This document shows positions 49,612-57,617 of a stretch of DNA of 64,000 nt, piece after piece. The translations under genes and the position numbers were made by a program. The notes below the pieces were generated by a model that made no database searches, was not told the DNA's origin, and saw only the letters and a program-made list of their open reading frames with translations. The first letter of the stretch is position 1; each line of letters starts with the position of its first letter. The DNA lies in contig DASXYT010000422.1 in the NCBI GenBank assembly GCA_036502345.1, positions 1-64,000 of the forward strand, in the 5' to 3' direction. Source of the stretch: DATEPR01 sp036502345. GTDB taxonomy: Bacteria > Actinomycetota > Actinomycetes > Mycobacteriales > Pseudonocardiaceae.

Positions 49612-52119
49612 TCAGCCGCCGAGTTGGCCGATGTCGGTGATCCGCAGGGCGGCCACGCCTAGTTCGTCGGACTCCTCGATGTCCACCTCGCCGGAGATGC
49701 CCCAGTCGTGGTCGCCCGCCGGGTCGTCGATGATCTGCCGTACCGTCCAGCGGTCCTCGTCCTGGTCGATGATCAGCAGGTGCGGACCGCGGGCGGTCGC
49801 GTCGGCGCCGATCTCGTCGTACTCGGCGTAGTACGGCGCGAGTGCGTCCTGCCAGGCTTCCGCGTCCCAGCCGTACTCGGCGTCCAGTTCGCCCAGTGCC
49901 AGGTAGTCGCGGCGGGCGGCGAGTTCGATGCGGCGGAACAGTGCGTTGCGCACCAGCACCCGGAACGCCCGGAGGTTGCCGGTGACCGCGGGCGGGCGGG
50001 TGTCCACCTCCGCGTCGCCTGTCGGGTTGGTCAGCTTCTCCCACTCGTCGATGAGGCTGGAGTCGACCTGCCGCACCAGTTCGCCGAGCCATTCGATGAG
50101 ATCGGCCAGTTCCTCGGTCTTCGCGTCGTCCGGCACGGTCTGGCGGACGGCGCGGTAGGCGTCGGCGAGGTAGCGCAGCACCAGGCCTTCGGACCGGGCC
50201 AGGCCGTAGAAGCTGACGTACTCCACGAACGTCATGGCCCGCTCGTACATGTCGCGGACCACCGACTTGGGGGACAACTGGTGCTCCGACACCCACGGGT
50301 GGCCGCGCTGGTAGGTCCAGTAGGCGGCGTTGAGCAGTTCCTCCAGCGGCTTCGGGTGGGTGACGTCCTCCAGCAGCGCCATCCGCTCGTCGTACTCGAT
50401 GCCCTCGGCCTTCATCGCCGCGACGGCCTCGCCACGCGCCTTGAACTGCTGCGCGGAGATCACCTGGCGCGGATCGTCCAAAGTAGACTCGATGACGGAG
50501 AGCACGTCCAACGCGTAACTCGGTGACTCCCTGTCCAGCAGGTCGATCGCGGCCAGCGCGAACGGCGACAGCGGCTGGTTGAGCGCGAAGTCCAGTTGCA
50601 GGTCGCCGACGATCCGCCACCGCCTGCCGTCCGCGTCCGGCTCGGCGAGGCGTTCCACCACGCCGGCCGCGCGCAGTGCACGGTAGATCGCGAACGCGCG
50701 CAGGATCAGCTTGCGCTGGTTGGCGGGCGGCTCGTTGTTGTCGGTGAGCAGGTGGCGCATGGCGGCGAACGCGTCACCCGGCCTGCTGATCACGTTCAGC
50801 AGCATCGCGTGGGTGACGGTGAAACTGGAGGTCAGCGGCTCGGGCTCGGCCGAGACCAGCCGTTGATAGGTCGCCTCGCCCCAGCCGATCGAGCCCTCCG
50901 GCGGCTTCTTGCGCACGATCCGGCGGCGCTTCTTCGGGTCGTCGCCGACCTTGGCCAGCGTCTTCTCGTTCGCGATCACATGTTCCGGTGCCTGCACGAT
51001 CACCGAGCCGACGGTGTCGTAGCCTGCCCGCCCCGCGCGGCCCGCGATCTGGTGGAACTCGCGGGCGTTCAGCAGGCGCGTGCGGGTACCGTCGTATTTG
51101 GACAGTCCGGTGAACATGACCGTCCTGATCGGCACGTTGATCCCGACGCCGAGCGTGTCGGTGCCGCACACCACCTTGAGCAGGCCGGCCTGCGCGAGCC
51201 GTTCCACCAGGCGGCGGTACTTGGGCAGCATGCCGGCGTGGTGCACGCCGATGCCGTGCCGGACCAGCCGGGAGAGGATCTTGCCGAAGCCCGCGGTGAA
51301 CCGGAACCCGCCGATCAGCTGGGCGATCTGTTCCTTCTCCGCCTTGGTGCACATGTTGATGCTCATCAGTGCCTGCGCGCGTTCCAGCGCAGCGGCCTGG
51401 GTGAAGTGCACGATGTAGACGGGTGCGCCGTGCGTGACGAGCAGTTCCTCGATCGTCTCCAGCACGGTGGTCATCACGTAGCTGAAGTTCAGCGGGACGG
51501 GCCGCTCGGCCGACGTGACGGCGGCCGTCGTCCTGCCGGTGCGCCGCGTCAGGTCCTGCTCGAAGAAGCTGACGTCGCCCAGCGTGGCCGACATGAGCAG
51601 GAACTGCGCCTTCGGCAGTTCGATCAGCGGCACCTGCCAGGCCCAGCCGCGCTCCGGGTCGGAGTAGTAGTGGAATTCGTCCATCACGACCTGCCCGACC
51701 GGGTCACCAGGCGCGTCCGGGCCGGTCCGCAGCGCGATGTTCGCCAGGATCTCGGCCGTGCAGCAGATGATCGGAGCGGCACCGTTGACGGTCGAGTCGC
51801 CGGTCGTCATGCCGACGTTCTCCGGGCCGAACACGTCGCACAGCGCGAAGAACTTCTCCGAGACGAGAGCCTTGATCGGCGCGGTGTAGAACGTGCGCTT
51901 GCCCTGCGCGAGCGCGGTGAAGTGAGCGGCGATGGCGACCAGGCTCTTACCCGACCCGGTCGGGGTGCCCAGGATGACATTGCTCCCGGACACGATCTCG
52001 ATCAACGCCTCCGCCTGCGCCGGATACAGGGTCAGGCCCTGCCCCTCCGCCCACGTCGAGAAGGCGTCGTACAGCGCGTCGGGCTCGGGCTCGCCGGGCA
52101 ACAGGTCAATCAGTGTCAT
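49612..52119 (-). CDS. DUF3516 DEAD/DEAH-box RNA helicase, 835 aa
   Basis: A superfamily 2 helicase of the Ski2-like actinobacterial group. Walker A GTPTGSGKS at 51-59, DEFH at 147-150, SAT motif at 177-179, and a helicase C domain with GTDTLGVGINVPIRTVMFTGLSKYDG and HQIAGRAGRAG (motif VI). The C-terminal about 400 residues match DUF3516. Acts on RNA or nucleic acid structures; role unknown. Similar genes are widely conserved in actinobacteria. Confidence 0.94.
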   Translation of the reverse strand: MTLIDLLPGEPEPDALYDAFSTWAEGQGLTLYPAQAEALIEIVSGSNVILGTPTGSGKSLVAIAAHFTALAQGKRTFYTAPIKALVSEKFFALCDVFGPENVGMTTGDSTVNGAAPIICCTAEILANIALRTGPDAPGDPVGQVVMDEFHYYSDPERGWAWQVPLIELPKAQFLLMSATLGDVSFFEQDLTRRTGRTTAAVTSAERPVPLNFSYVMTTVLETIEELLVTHGAPVYIVHFTQAAALERAQALMSINMCTKAEKEQIAQLIGGFRFTAGFGKILSRLVRHGIGVHHAGMLPKYRRLVERLAQAGLLKVVCGTDTLGVGINVPIRTVMFTGLSKYDGTRTRLLNAREFHQIAGRAGRAGYDTVGSVIVQAPEHVIANEKTLAKVGDDPKKRRRIVRKKPPEGSIGWGEATYQRLVSAEPEPLTSSFTVTHAMLLNVISRPGDAFAAMRHLLTDNNEPPANQRKLILRAFAIYRALRAAGVVERLAEPDADGRRWRIVGDLQLDFALNQPLSPFALAAIDLLDRESPSYALDVLSVIESTLDDPRQVISAQQFKARGEAVAAMKAEGIEYDERMALLEDVTHPKPLEELLNAAYWTYQRGHPWVSEHQLSPKSVVRDMYERAMTFVEYVSFYGLARSEGLVLRYLADAYRAVRQTVPDDAKTEELADLIEWLGELVRQVDSSLIDEWEKLTNPTGDAEVDTRPPAVTGNLRAFRVLVRNALFRRIELAARRDYLALGELDAEYGWDAEAWQDALAPYYAEYDEIGADATARGPHLLIIDQDEDRWTVRQIIDDPAGDHDWGISGEVDIEESDELGVAALRITDIGQLGG

Positions 52120-52175
52120 GGTGCTACCGATCGTGCCATGTCAGCCCGGTCGACGTGTGCACGACGCCAGCGGAG

Positions 52176-54308
52176 CTACCAGGCGGTGAATCGGGCGCCG
52201 AGGGCCGTGTCCGCGCCTGCTGCATGCCACCACTCGGCTTGCGGTGCCGTGTCCACGCCGTCCACGGCTACCGTGCCGCCTGCTTCATGAACCACGGTGA
52301 CCAGGTCGGTCAGCACCTTGTCCAGGAGCGAAGTCGTGCGCTGTGCCTGGGTGGCGGTCACCTGCTCGCCGATCTGTACCGCCGTGACCGGCAGGTCCTC
52401 CAGGTACGCGAGGTCCGTCGCCCCGCCGAAGTCGCTCAGCACCACGTGGACGCCGGCGTCGGCGAGCACCCGCAGGTGTTCGGCGGGCTCGGGTCGGGGG
52501 CCGTGGAGCAGGTGCACGGGGATGCCCAGCCGCAGGTGCTCCGGCGGCAGGCCGTCCTCGTCCAGGATGCGCAGTACCCGGCCGACCAGATCGGGGTCGA
52601 CGGCCTGACCGTCGCTCAACTCGATGACCAGGGGCAGGTCGAAGCCGGACTTTCGGTGCCACCGCCGGATCTGGGCGCATGCGGAGTGCAGCACCCAGTC
52701 ACCCAGCGAGAGCATCAGCCCGGTCTGTTCGGCCAGTTCGACGCACTGCCGGTGCGGGACGGCGCCGAAGGTGGGGTGGTCCCAGTGCAGCACCGGCTCC
52801 AGCCCGACCACCTCACCGGAGGCCAGCGCTACCTGCGGCCGGTAGTCGAGTTGGACCTCGCCCATCTCCCACGCCGACGGCATCGTCGTGGCCAGGTTGA
52901 ACCGCGCCCTGTCCTGTTCGTCCAGTTTCTCGTCGAACAGCTCCCACTGCCGGCGGCCGTGCTGCTTCGCCCTGCGCAACGCGAGATCAGAAGCGCGCAG
53001 CAACTCGGTCGGGTCCACGTCGCCACGCGGCCGGTGCACGACGCCGATACTGGTGGACACGGTCACGCCCTGTCCGTCGACGTACACGGGTTCGGCCAGC
53101 TCGTCGTTGATCCGGCTGACGGTGGTGGCGATGTCCGGAGTCGTCGGTGTGTTCTCCACCAGGATCGCGAACTCGTCGCTGTCCAGCCTGGCGACCATGG
53201 CCTTCTCGTCGGCGACGACCGCCTTCAGCCGGTCCGCGACGACCTTGAGCAGCCGGTCGCCGACCTGCCGCCCCAGCCCGTCGGCGACCATCGCGAACGC
53301 GTCCAGGTCCAGGTGGTAGACGGTGGCGCCGGTGCGCGGGTTGATCCGGTGCAGCGTGCTCTCCAGCCTGGTGGTGAAGAACTGCCGGTTGGGCAGGCCG
53401 GTGACCACGTCGTGCAGGGACTGCCTGGTCAGCTGGTTCTGCAGCAGCCGCAACTCGGAGTCGTCCTGCATGATCAGCACCAGCCGGTCGGGCAGGTCCT
53501 GCTCACGCAGCAGCGTGCCGGCGAGCGTCACGGGGACCATGTCGCCCGACTTGGTCAGCAGCACGCGGCGCTGGCGCAGCCGGGGCAGCGTGCCGTCCAG
53601 CAGTTGGTCCCGCGCGGTGCTGACGAACCGTTCGTCGTCGGCCGGCAGCAGGCCGAACAGGCTGAGCTCGGTGAACTCGCTGGGGGAGTAGCCGAGCAGT
53701 GTGCGCAGCGCCTGGTTGGTGCGCAGGAACCGGCACTCGGGATCGGTGATGGCTATGCCGGTCGGTGAGCTGTCCAACACGGCGGCCAACCGCGCCTCGG
53801 CGGCCCGCATGCCGGTTCTGGAGTCCCGGCCGATCACGATCATTGTCCGGTTCAGGGCCTCTTGTTGGGCCAGCGTGTGCCGTTGCATGGCGTCCACGTA
53901 ACTGGCCGACAAGGTGCCCAGTACTGCGACGACCTTCTCGGGTAAGCGCCGTATAGCGTGCAGTTCAGGCTGTTTGAGCATGGCCTTGCCGAGCACGTCC
54001 ATGGTCTGTTGGAAAGGGATCTGTCCGACACAGTTCATACCAACCAGTCGGATTGCCAGCTCGTGCACAGGTTCGGTGTCCAGCGGTTCGCGCCGCAGCA
54101 CGTCGAACAGTGTGTTCACCATGCCCAGCAGTTCGTTCTCCACGGCCTTGTAGGGCAGTGGCAGGTATGTGGAGCCGCGCAGCTGGTACGCCCATTTTCG
54201 GGCTACCAGCAGCCTTTCCCGGCCGTGGTCGGCACGGCGACCCCGGTTCCCGGCAACGACTTCCGCGCTGATGGGCACGGTTGGAGCCGGGTCGAAAGCA
54301 GACGCCAC
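52176..54308 (-). CDS. PAS-GGDEF-EAL protein with degenerate active sites, 710 aa
   Basis: Domain order: an N-terminal helical region (1-165), a PAS domain (about 170-290; LDSSPTGIAITDPECRFLRTNQALRTLLGY), a GGDEF domain (about 295-455) and an EAL domain (465-705). The GGDEF signature reads LDSDEF (375-380) and EAL reads EPV (504-506). The DDFGTG metal motif reads SDFGGA (625-630), and the conserved ITE glutamate is replaced (GIPVH). It therefore probably neither makes nor cleaves cyclic di-GMP and may instead bind it or act as a sensor. GTG start; in a 356-bp gap upstream nothing else is seen. Confidence 0.9.
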   Translation of the reverse strand: MASAFDPAPTVPISAEVVAGNRGRRADHGRERLLVARKWAYQLRGSTYLPLPYKAVENELLGMVNTLFDVLRREPLDTEPVHELAIRLVGMNCVGQIPFQQTMDVLGKAMLKQPELHAIRRLPEKVVAVLGTLSASYVDAMQRHTLAQQEALNRTMIVIGRDSRTGMRAAEARLAAVLDSSPTGIAITDPECRFLRTNQALRTLLGYSPSEFTELSLFGLLPADDERFVSTARDQLLDGTLPRLRQRRVLLTKSGDMVPVTLAGTLLREQDLPDRLVLIMQDDSELRLLQNQLTRQSLHDVVTGLPNRQFFTTRLESTLHRINPRTGATVYHLDLDAFAMVADGLGRQVGDRLLKVVADRLKAVVADEKAMVARLDSDEFAILVENTPTTPDIATTVSRINDELAEPVYVDGQGVTVSTSIGVVHRPRGDVDPTELLRASDLALRRAKQHGRRQWELFDEKLDEQDRARFNLATTMPSAWEMGEVQLDYRPQVALASGEVVGLEPVLHWDHPTFGAVPHRQCVELAEQTGLMLSLGDWVLHSACAQIRRWHRKSGFDLPLVIELSDGQAVDPDLVGRVLRILDEDGLPPEHLRLGIPVHLLHGPRPEPAEHLRVLADAGVHVVLSDFGGATDLAYLEDLPVTAVQIGEQVTATQAQRTTSLLDKVLTDLVTVVHEAGGTVAVDGVDTAPQAEWWHAAGADTALGARFTAW

Positions 54309-54664
54309 GGTTCACCTCGATGGTCCGGCAGGAGCCGTGGCGGAAGCTTACCGGTCGTCGCCAATAGTCAACGAAATCACCGCGCAGTTCCCTCGAACGG
54401 ATGAATGGCTTGAGGGCTGAGCGTGAGCTTTACTCGCCTTTTTCGAGGCCCTCGCCGGAATGGTGGTTTCGAACGAGTGATGCCGCTAAGTGGTGACCGG
54501 GTCACGGGCGGAGTCTCGGCGTCACGGAGAGCGAACCCCTGGTGGTCGGGTCGCAGGTTCTTCAGGTTTCCTACATATCTATTCGCAACAGAATGCGATT
54601 CGGCCTGGTGGACGTTTCCGGCGCGCGGCTACCGGATCGTCGCTCGGTGATGTTTGCTGTGGTC
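54309..54664. other. Intergenic region with no clear gene
   Basis: Between the divergent cyclic-di-GMP-type gene and the beta-propeller gene lie about 350 nt of slightly lower GC. Short frames here (for example 54423-54650) have no ribosome site and unnatural composition. No tRNA, riboswitch or strong palindrome was noticed. Confidence 0.5.
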
Positions 54665-56524
54665 ATGGCCGACAGCACAGGGTCGCGGGACCGGCACCAC
54701 GACGACGAACCGGTACTGGAGATCCAGGTGCTCTCCGACGTCGTGCCACTGGACGGCGTCGACGTCACGGCCGGCATCACCTACGCCGAGGACGGCGAGA
54801 CCTGGTACGAGGACGACAGCCCCCCGCCGCCGCCACCGGAGCCCGTCGGCCGGCCCGTGATCGGCAGCACGCTGACCGGGATCGGCGTGGCCGGCACCGT
54901 GGTCGCGGCGGCTCTGCCCTGGTCCGGCGGCCGCAACCTGCCCGGTATCCACGGCCTGACCGCCGGGCAGTCCTGGCTGATCTGGCTGCTGCTCGCGGTC
55001 GCGGTGGCCGCCCTGCTCGGTGTCGTCGCGCTGGTCCGGCCGGGGCGCAGGGTGCGCTGGTGGGGTGCCGCCGCCGCGGTCGCCGGTGCCGCGCTGTCCG
55101 GCTTCGCCGTGGTCGGGCTGCCGGCGGACGCCGCTGTCGGCGTCGGTCCCGGGCTGGCCTGTGTCGCCCTCGTCGTGCTGGCCGTGGGCCAGTTGGCGAC
55201 GGCGCTGACCAGGACAGATGAGTCGACCTGGCTCTGGCGGCCCGCCGGCATCGCGGCCGCCGCCGTCGCCGTCGTGCTGGCCGGCGCCGGTCTCGGCAGT
55301 GCCGGGCTGGTGCACGCCAAGGACGTGGACGCGACAACGGCGGCGGGCCCGACGCAGGTCATCGCCGGTCCGCCACCGTCCGTTGTGGACAACATTCTGT
55401 GGGGCAAGGCGGCGCGGGTGTACGACGTGGCGGGCTCGGCGGCCCTGACGGTGGGGCAGACGGAGCAGGGATCAACGCCGCTGGCCGGTGTGTCAGTGCT
55501 GGACCTGCGGACCGGCGCCGAACGCTGGCACCACTACGAGCGCGGCTGGACGGTGCGCGAGGCCGCGCTGACCGAAGACGGTTCGACAGCCCTGGTCGTG
55601 GTGGACATGACCGCGGAGACCGACGTCATCGGGTTCGACGTGGCCACCGGCACGATCCGCTGGCGGCAGCGGCTGGCCGCCAGGGTCAACTGCACGGCAC
55701 CCCACGGGGACGAGATCACGCCGGTCGGCGGGTGTCAGGGCCAGTTCGTCACCGGCGACGGCGTGCTGTTCCTCGGACCGGCCGCGCGGGACGGCAGCAG
55801 GTCGGCCACCTACGTCAACGCCGATGGCCGGAAGTGGCCGATCGACCTCGGCGCCGCCTGCCGGATGCGCGGCGCGGGCGCGGACACCGGTGGGGTCTAC
55901 GTGCTGAGCCAGTGCGTCAGCGAGGGCTTCCCGGAACCGCACCTGGTCAGCGAGACCGTGATCGCATACACGACGGCAGGCAAACAGCGGTGGTCCAAGT
56001 CGTTGGTGCTGGTCAAGGGCACGGTCGCCGGTGGGTTCGGGCCGGTGTTCGTGCGTGGTGACGTGGTGTTCGCCCAGCAGGAACAGCACTACGTGGTGCT
56101 GGACACCAGGACCGGGACCCAGCTGTGGAGCACGACGGACGGCCTGGAGCCGGAGAACACCGTCACCGACGGCACCCGGCTGGCCTGGTCCACCGGTGTC
56201 GAGGTGATCATGCTCGACCTGCACACAGGGGTGGTGCTGTGGAACCGGCAGTGGCACTTCCCGCAGGAAGCCGACCTGCCGGTGTTGACGGCCGACCGGC
56301 TGTACATGATCCAGCTCACCATCGGGCCGAACCCGTACACGTGTGCGGAACACGCCGCCCTGCTCACCCTGAACCCGGCGACCGGGGACATCAACAAGAA
56401 CGCCCGGCTGCCCGGCGGTGCCGGCAACGACTGTGGCCCCGACGTGCGGGACCACAGCTTCGTGCGAGGGCCATTGCTGGTCCTGCTCACCGCGAACACG
56501 ATCACCGTGCTGTCCGGCCGATGA
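54665..56524 (+). CDS. Membrane protein with PQQ-like beta-propeller domain, 619 aa
   Basis: An acidic, proline-rich N-terminus (DDSPPPPPPEPVGRP) is followed by about five hydrophobic segments (residues roughly 65-225) and then a large extracytoplasmic domain with repeated blades of the type TGTIRWRQR, GTQLWSTTDG and GVVLWNRQW, characteristic of PQQ-like/BamB-type beta-propellers. No catalytic dehydrogenase motif is seen, so a binding or scaffold role is more likely. Start is uncertain: ATG 54665 is used, GTG 54647 is possible. Confidence 0.82.
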   Translation: MADSTGSRDRHHDDEPVLEIQVLSDVVPLDGVDVTAGITYAEDGETWYEDDSPPPPPPEPVGRPVIGSTLTGIGVAGTVVAAALPWSGGRNLPGIHGLTAGQSWLIWLLLAVAVAALLGVVALVRPGRRVRWWGAAAAVAGAALSGFAVVGLPADAAVGVGPGLACVALVVLAVGQLATALTRTDESTWLWRPAGIAAAAVAVVLAGAGLGSAGLVHAKDVDATTAAGPTQVIAGPPPSVVDNILWGKAARVYDVAGSAALTVGQTEQGSTPLAGVSVLDLRTGAERWHHYERGWTVREAALTEDGSTALVVVDMTAETDVIGFDVATGTIRWRQRLAARVNCTAPHGDEITPVGGCQGQFVTGDGVLFLGPAARDGSRSATYVNADGRKWPIDLGAACRMRGAGADTGGVYVLSQCVSEGFPEPHLVSETVIAYTTAGKQRWSKSLVLVKGTVAGGFGPVFVRGDVVFAQQEQHYVVLDTRTGTQLWSTTDGLEPENTVTDGTRLAWSTGVEVIMLDLHTGVVLWNRQWHFPQEADLPVLTADRLYMIQLTIGPNPYTCAEHAALLTLNPATGDINKNARLPGGAGNDCGPDVRDHSFVRGPLLVLLTANTITVLSGR

Positions 56525-56530
56525 GTCCGG

Positions 56531-57484
56531 TCAGCTGCTGGTGCCGCCACGCATCTGCTCGATGATCGTCTTGGCCTGGTTGATCGGGATCGAGAAGCCG
56601 AGGCCGATGCTGCCGCCCTGGCTGGAGCCTGCCGACGTGGGCGAGTAGATCGCGGAGTTGATGCCGATGACGTCACCGTTCATGTCCAGCAGCGGACCGC
56701 CCGAGTTGCCCGGGTTGATCGAAGCGTCGGTCTGGATCGCGTTGTAGGTGACCTGGCTGGTGGACTGCCCGAACGCGGCCAGCGGGTCGTTGCTCTGGCT
56801 CTCGCCCGCCACGGTGACCTGCCGGTTCAACGCGCTGACGATGCCGGACGTGACGGTGTTCTGCAGGCCCTCCGGTGAACCGATGGCCACCACCTGCTGG
56901 CCGACCTGCACCGCTCCGGAGTTGCCGAGGGTGGCCGCGGTCAGGCCGCTCACGCCCTGCGCCTTGATCAGCGCGAGGTCGCTGCTCGGGCTGGTGCCCT
57001 CGACCGTCGCTGTCGCCTTCTGGCCGTTGGCGAACGTCACGGTGAGCGTGCCGCCGCCCGCGACGACGTGGTTGTTGGTCAGGATCTCGCCGTCCGAGCT
57101 GAGGATCACGCCGGAGCCGATGCCCTCCTCGGACTGCCCGACCTGGGTGATCTGCACGACGCTGGGCAGCGCCTTCGCCGCCACCGAGCTGACCGAGCCG
57201 GTGCTCGCCGTCGTGTTGGTGCCCAGCGATGTCGGCTGGGCCGTCGCCGCCGCGACGGTGTCGTGGCCGGTCAGGCTGTGGTCGATGAGCGCACCACCGG
57301 CACCGCCGACCACGGCGGCCAGCACGGCGGCGCCGCTGACCATCGCGACCATGCCGGTCCTGGCACGAGAGCGTCGCAGTGGTGCCGGCGCCTCCTGGGT
57401 GGCCACGGGTGCCGACTGGACCGGTATCGGACCGGTCGGGGTGTCCGAGCCGGGGAAGCGCGGGAAGTCTGCGTTCTCTGTCAT
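56531..57484 (-). CDS. S1C (HtrA-like) trypsin-type serine protease, 317 aa
   Basis: A cytosolic Pro-rich N-terminus (1-40), one transmembrane helix (about 44-66), then a trypsin-like domain with His139 (TNNHVVAGGG), Asp169 (SSDLALIK) and Ser261 (NPGNSGGPLLD). The chain ends soon after the protease domain, so the PDZ domain of typical HtrA/DegP proteins is missing. It is anchored facing outward and probably degrades misfolded or signalling proteins. ATG 57484 start; it diverges from thrS across 133 bp. Confidence 0.93.
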   Translation of the reverse strand: MTENADFPRFPGSDTPTGPIPVQSAPVATQEAPAPLRRSRARTGMVAMVSGAAVLAAVVGGAGGALIDHSLTGHDTVAAATAQPTSLGTNTTASTGSVSSVAAKALPSVVQITQVGQSEEGIGSGVILSSDGEILTNNHVVAGGGTLTVTFANGQKATATVEGTSPSSDLALIKAQGVSGLTAATLGNSGAVQVGQQVVAIGSPEGLQNTVTSGIVSALNRQVTVAGESQSNDPLAAFGQSTSQVTYNAIQTDASINPGNSGGPLLDMNGDVIGINSAIYSPTSAGSSQGGSIGLGFSIPINQAKTIIEQMRGGTSS

Positions 57485-57584
57485 GACACCACCATCGCCG
57501 CCTGCCTTGAGAGGACGCTGAGGACAAGGCAAGGGCAGGCCAAGAAACCCGCAGGTGGTCGAGCGGGGTCTCTCGATACCATCT

Positions 57585-57605
57585 GTATGACATAAACCGT
57601 CATAC
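57585..57605. promoter_or_regulatory. 7-bp inverted repeat in the thrS leader
   Basis: GTATGAC (57585-57591) and GTCATAC (57599-57605) are perfect inverted repeats around ATAAACC, ending just before the CTAGGAG ribosome site of thrS. TATGAC within the first arm could be a -10 box. The element may be an operator or a small RNA hairpin near the ribosome site. No T-box motif was seen. Confidence 0.5.
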
Positions 57606-57617
57606 CTAGGAGTCATC

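Noticed and set aside
54423..54650. 75-codon frame upstream of the beta-propeller gene
   Set aside because: No ribosome site, unnatural composition and overlap with the probable regulatory region.
57541..57617. T-box riboswitch for thrS
   Set aside because: The leader is under 80 nt in usable length and lacks the conserved T-box and stem I sequences.
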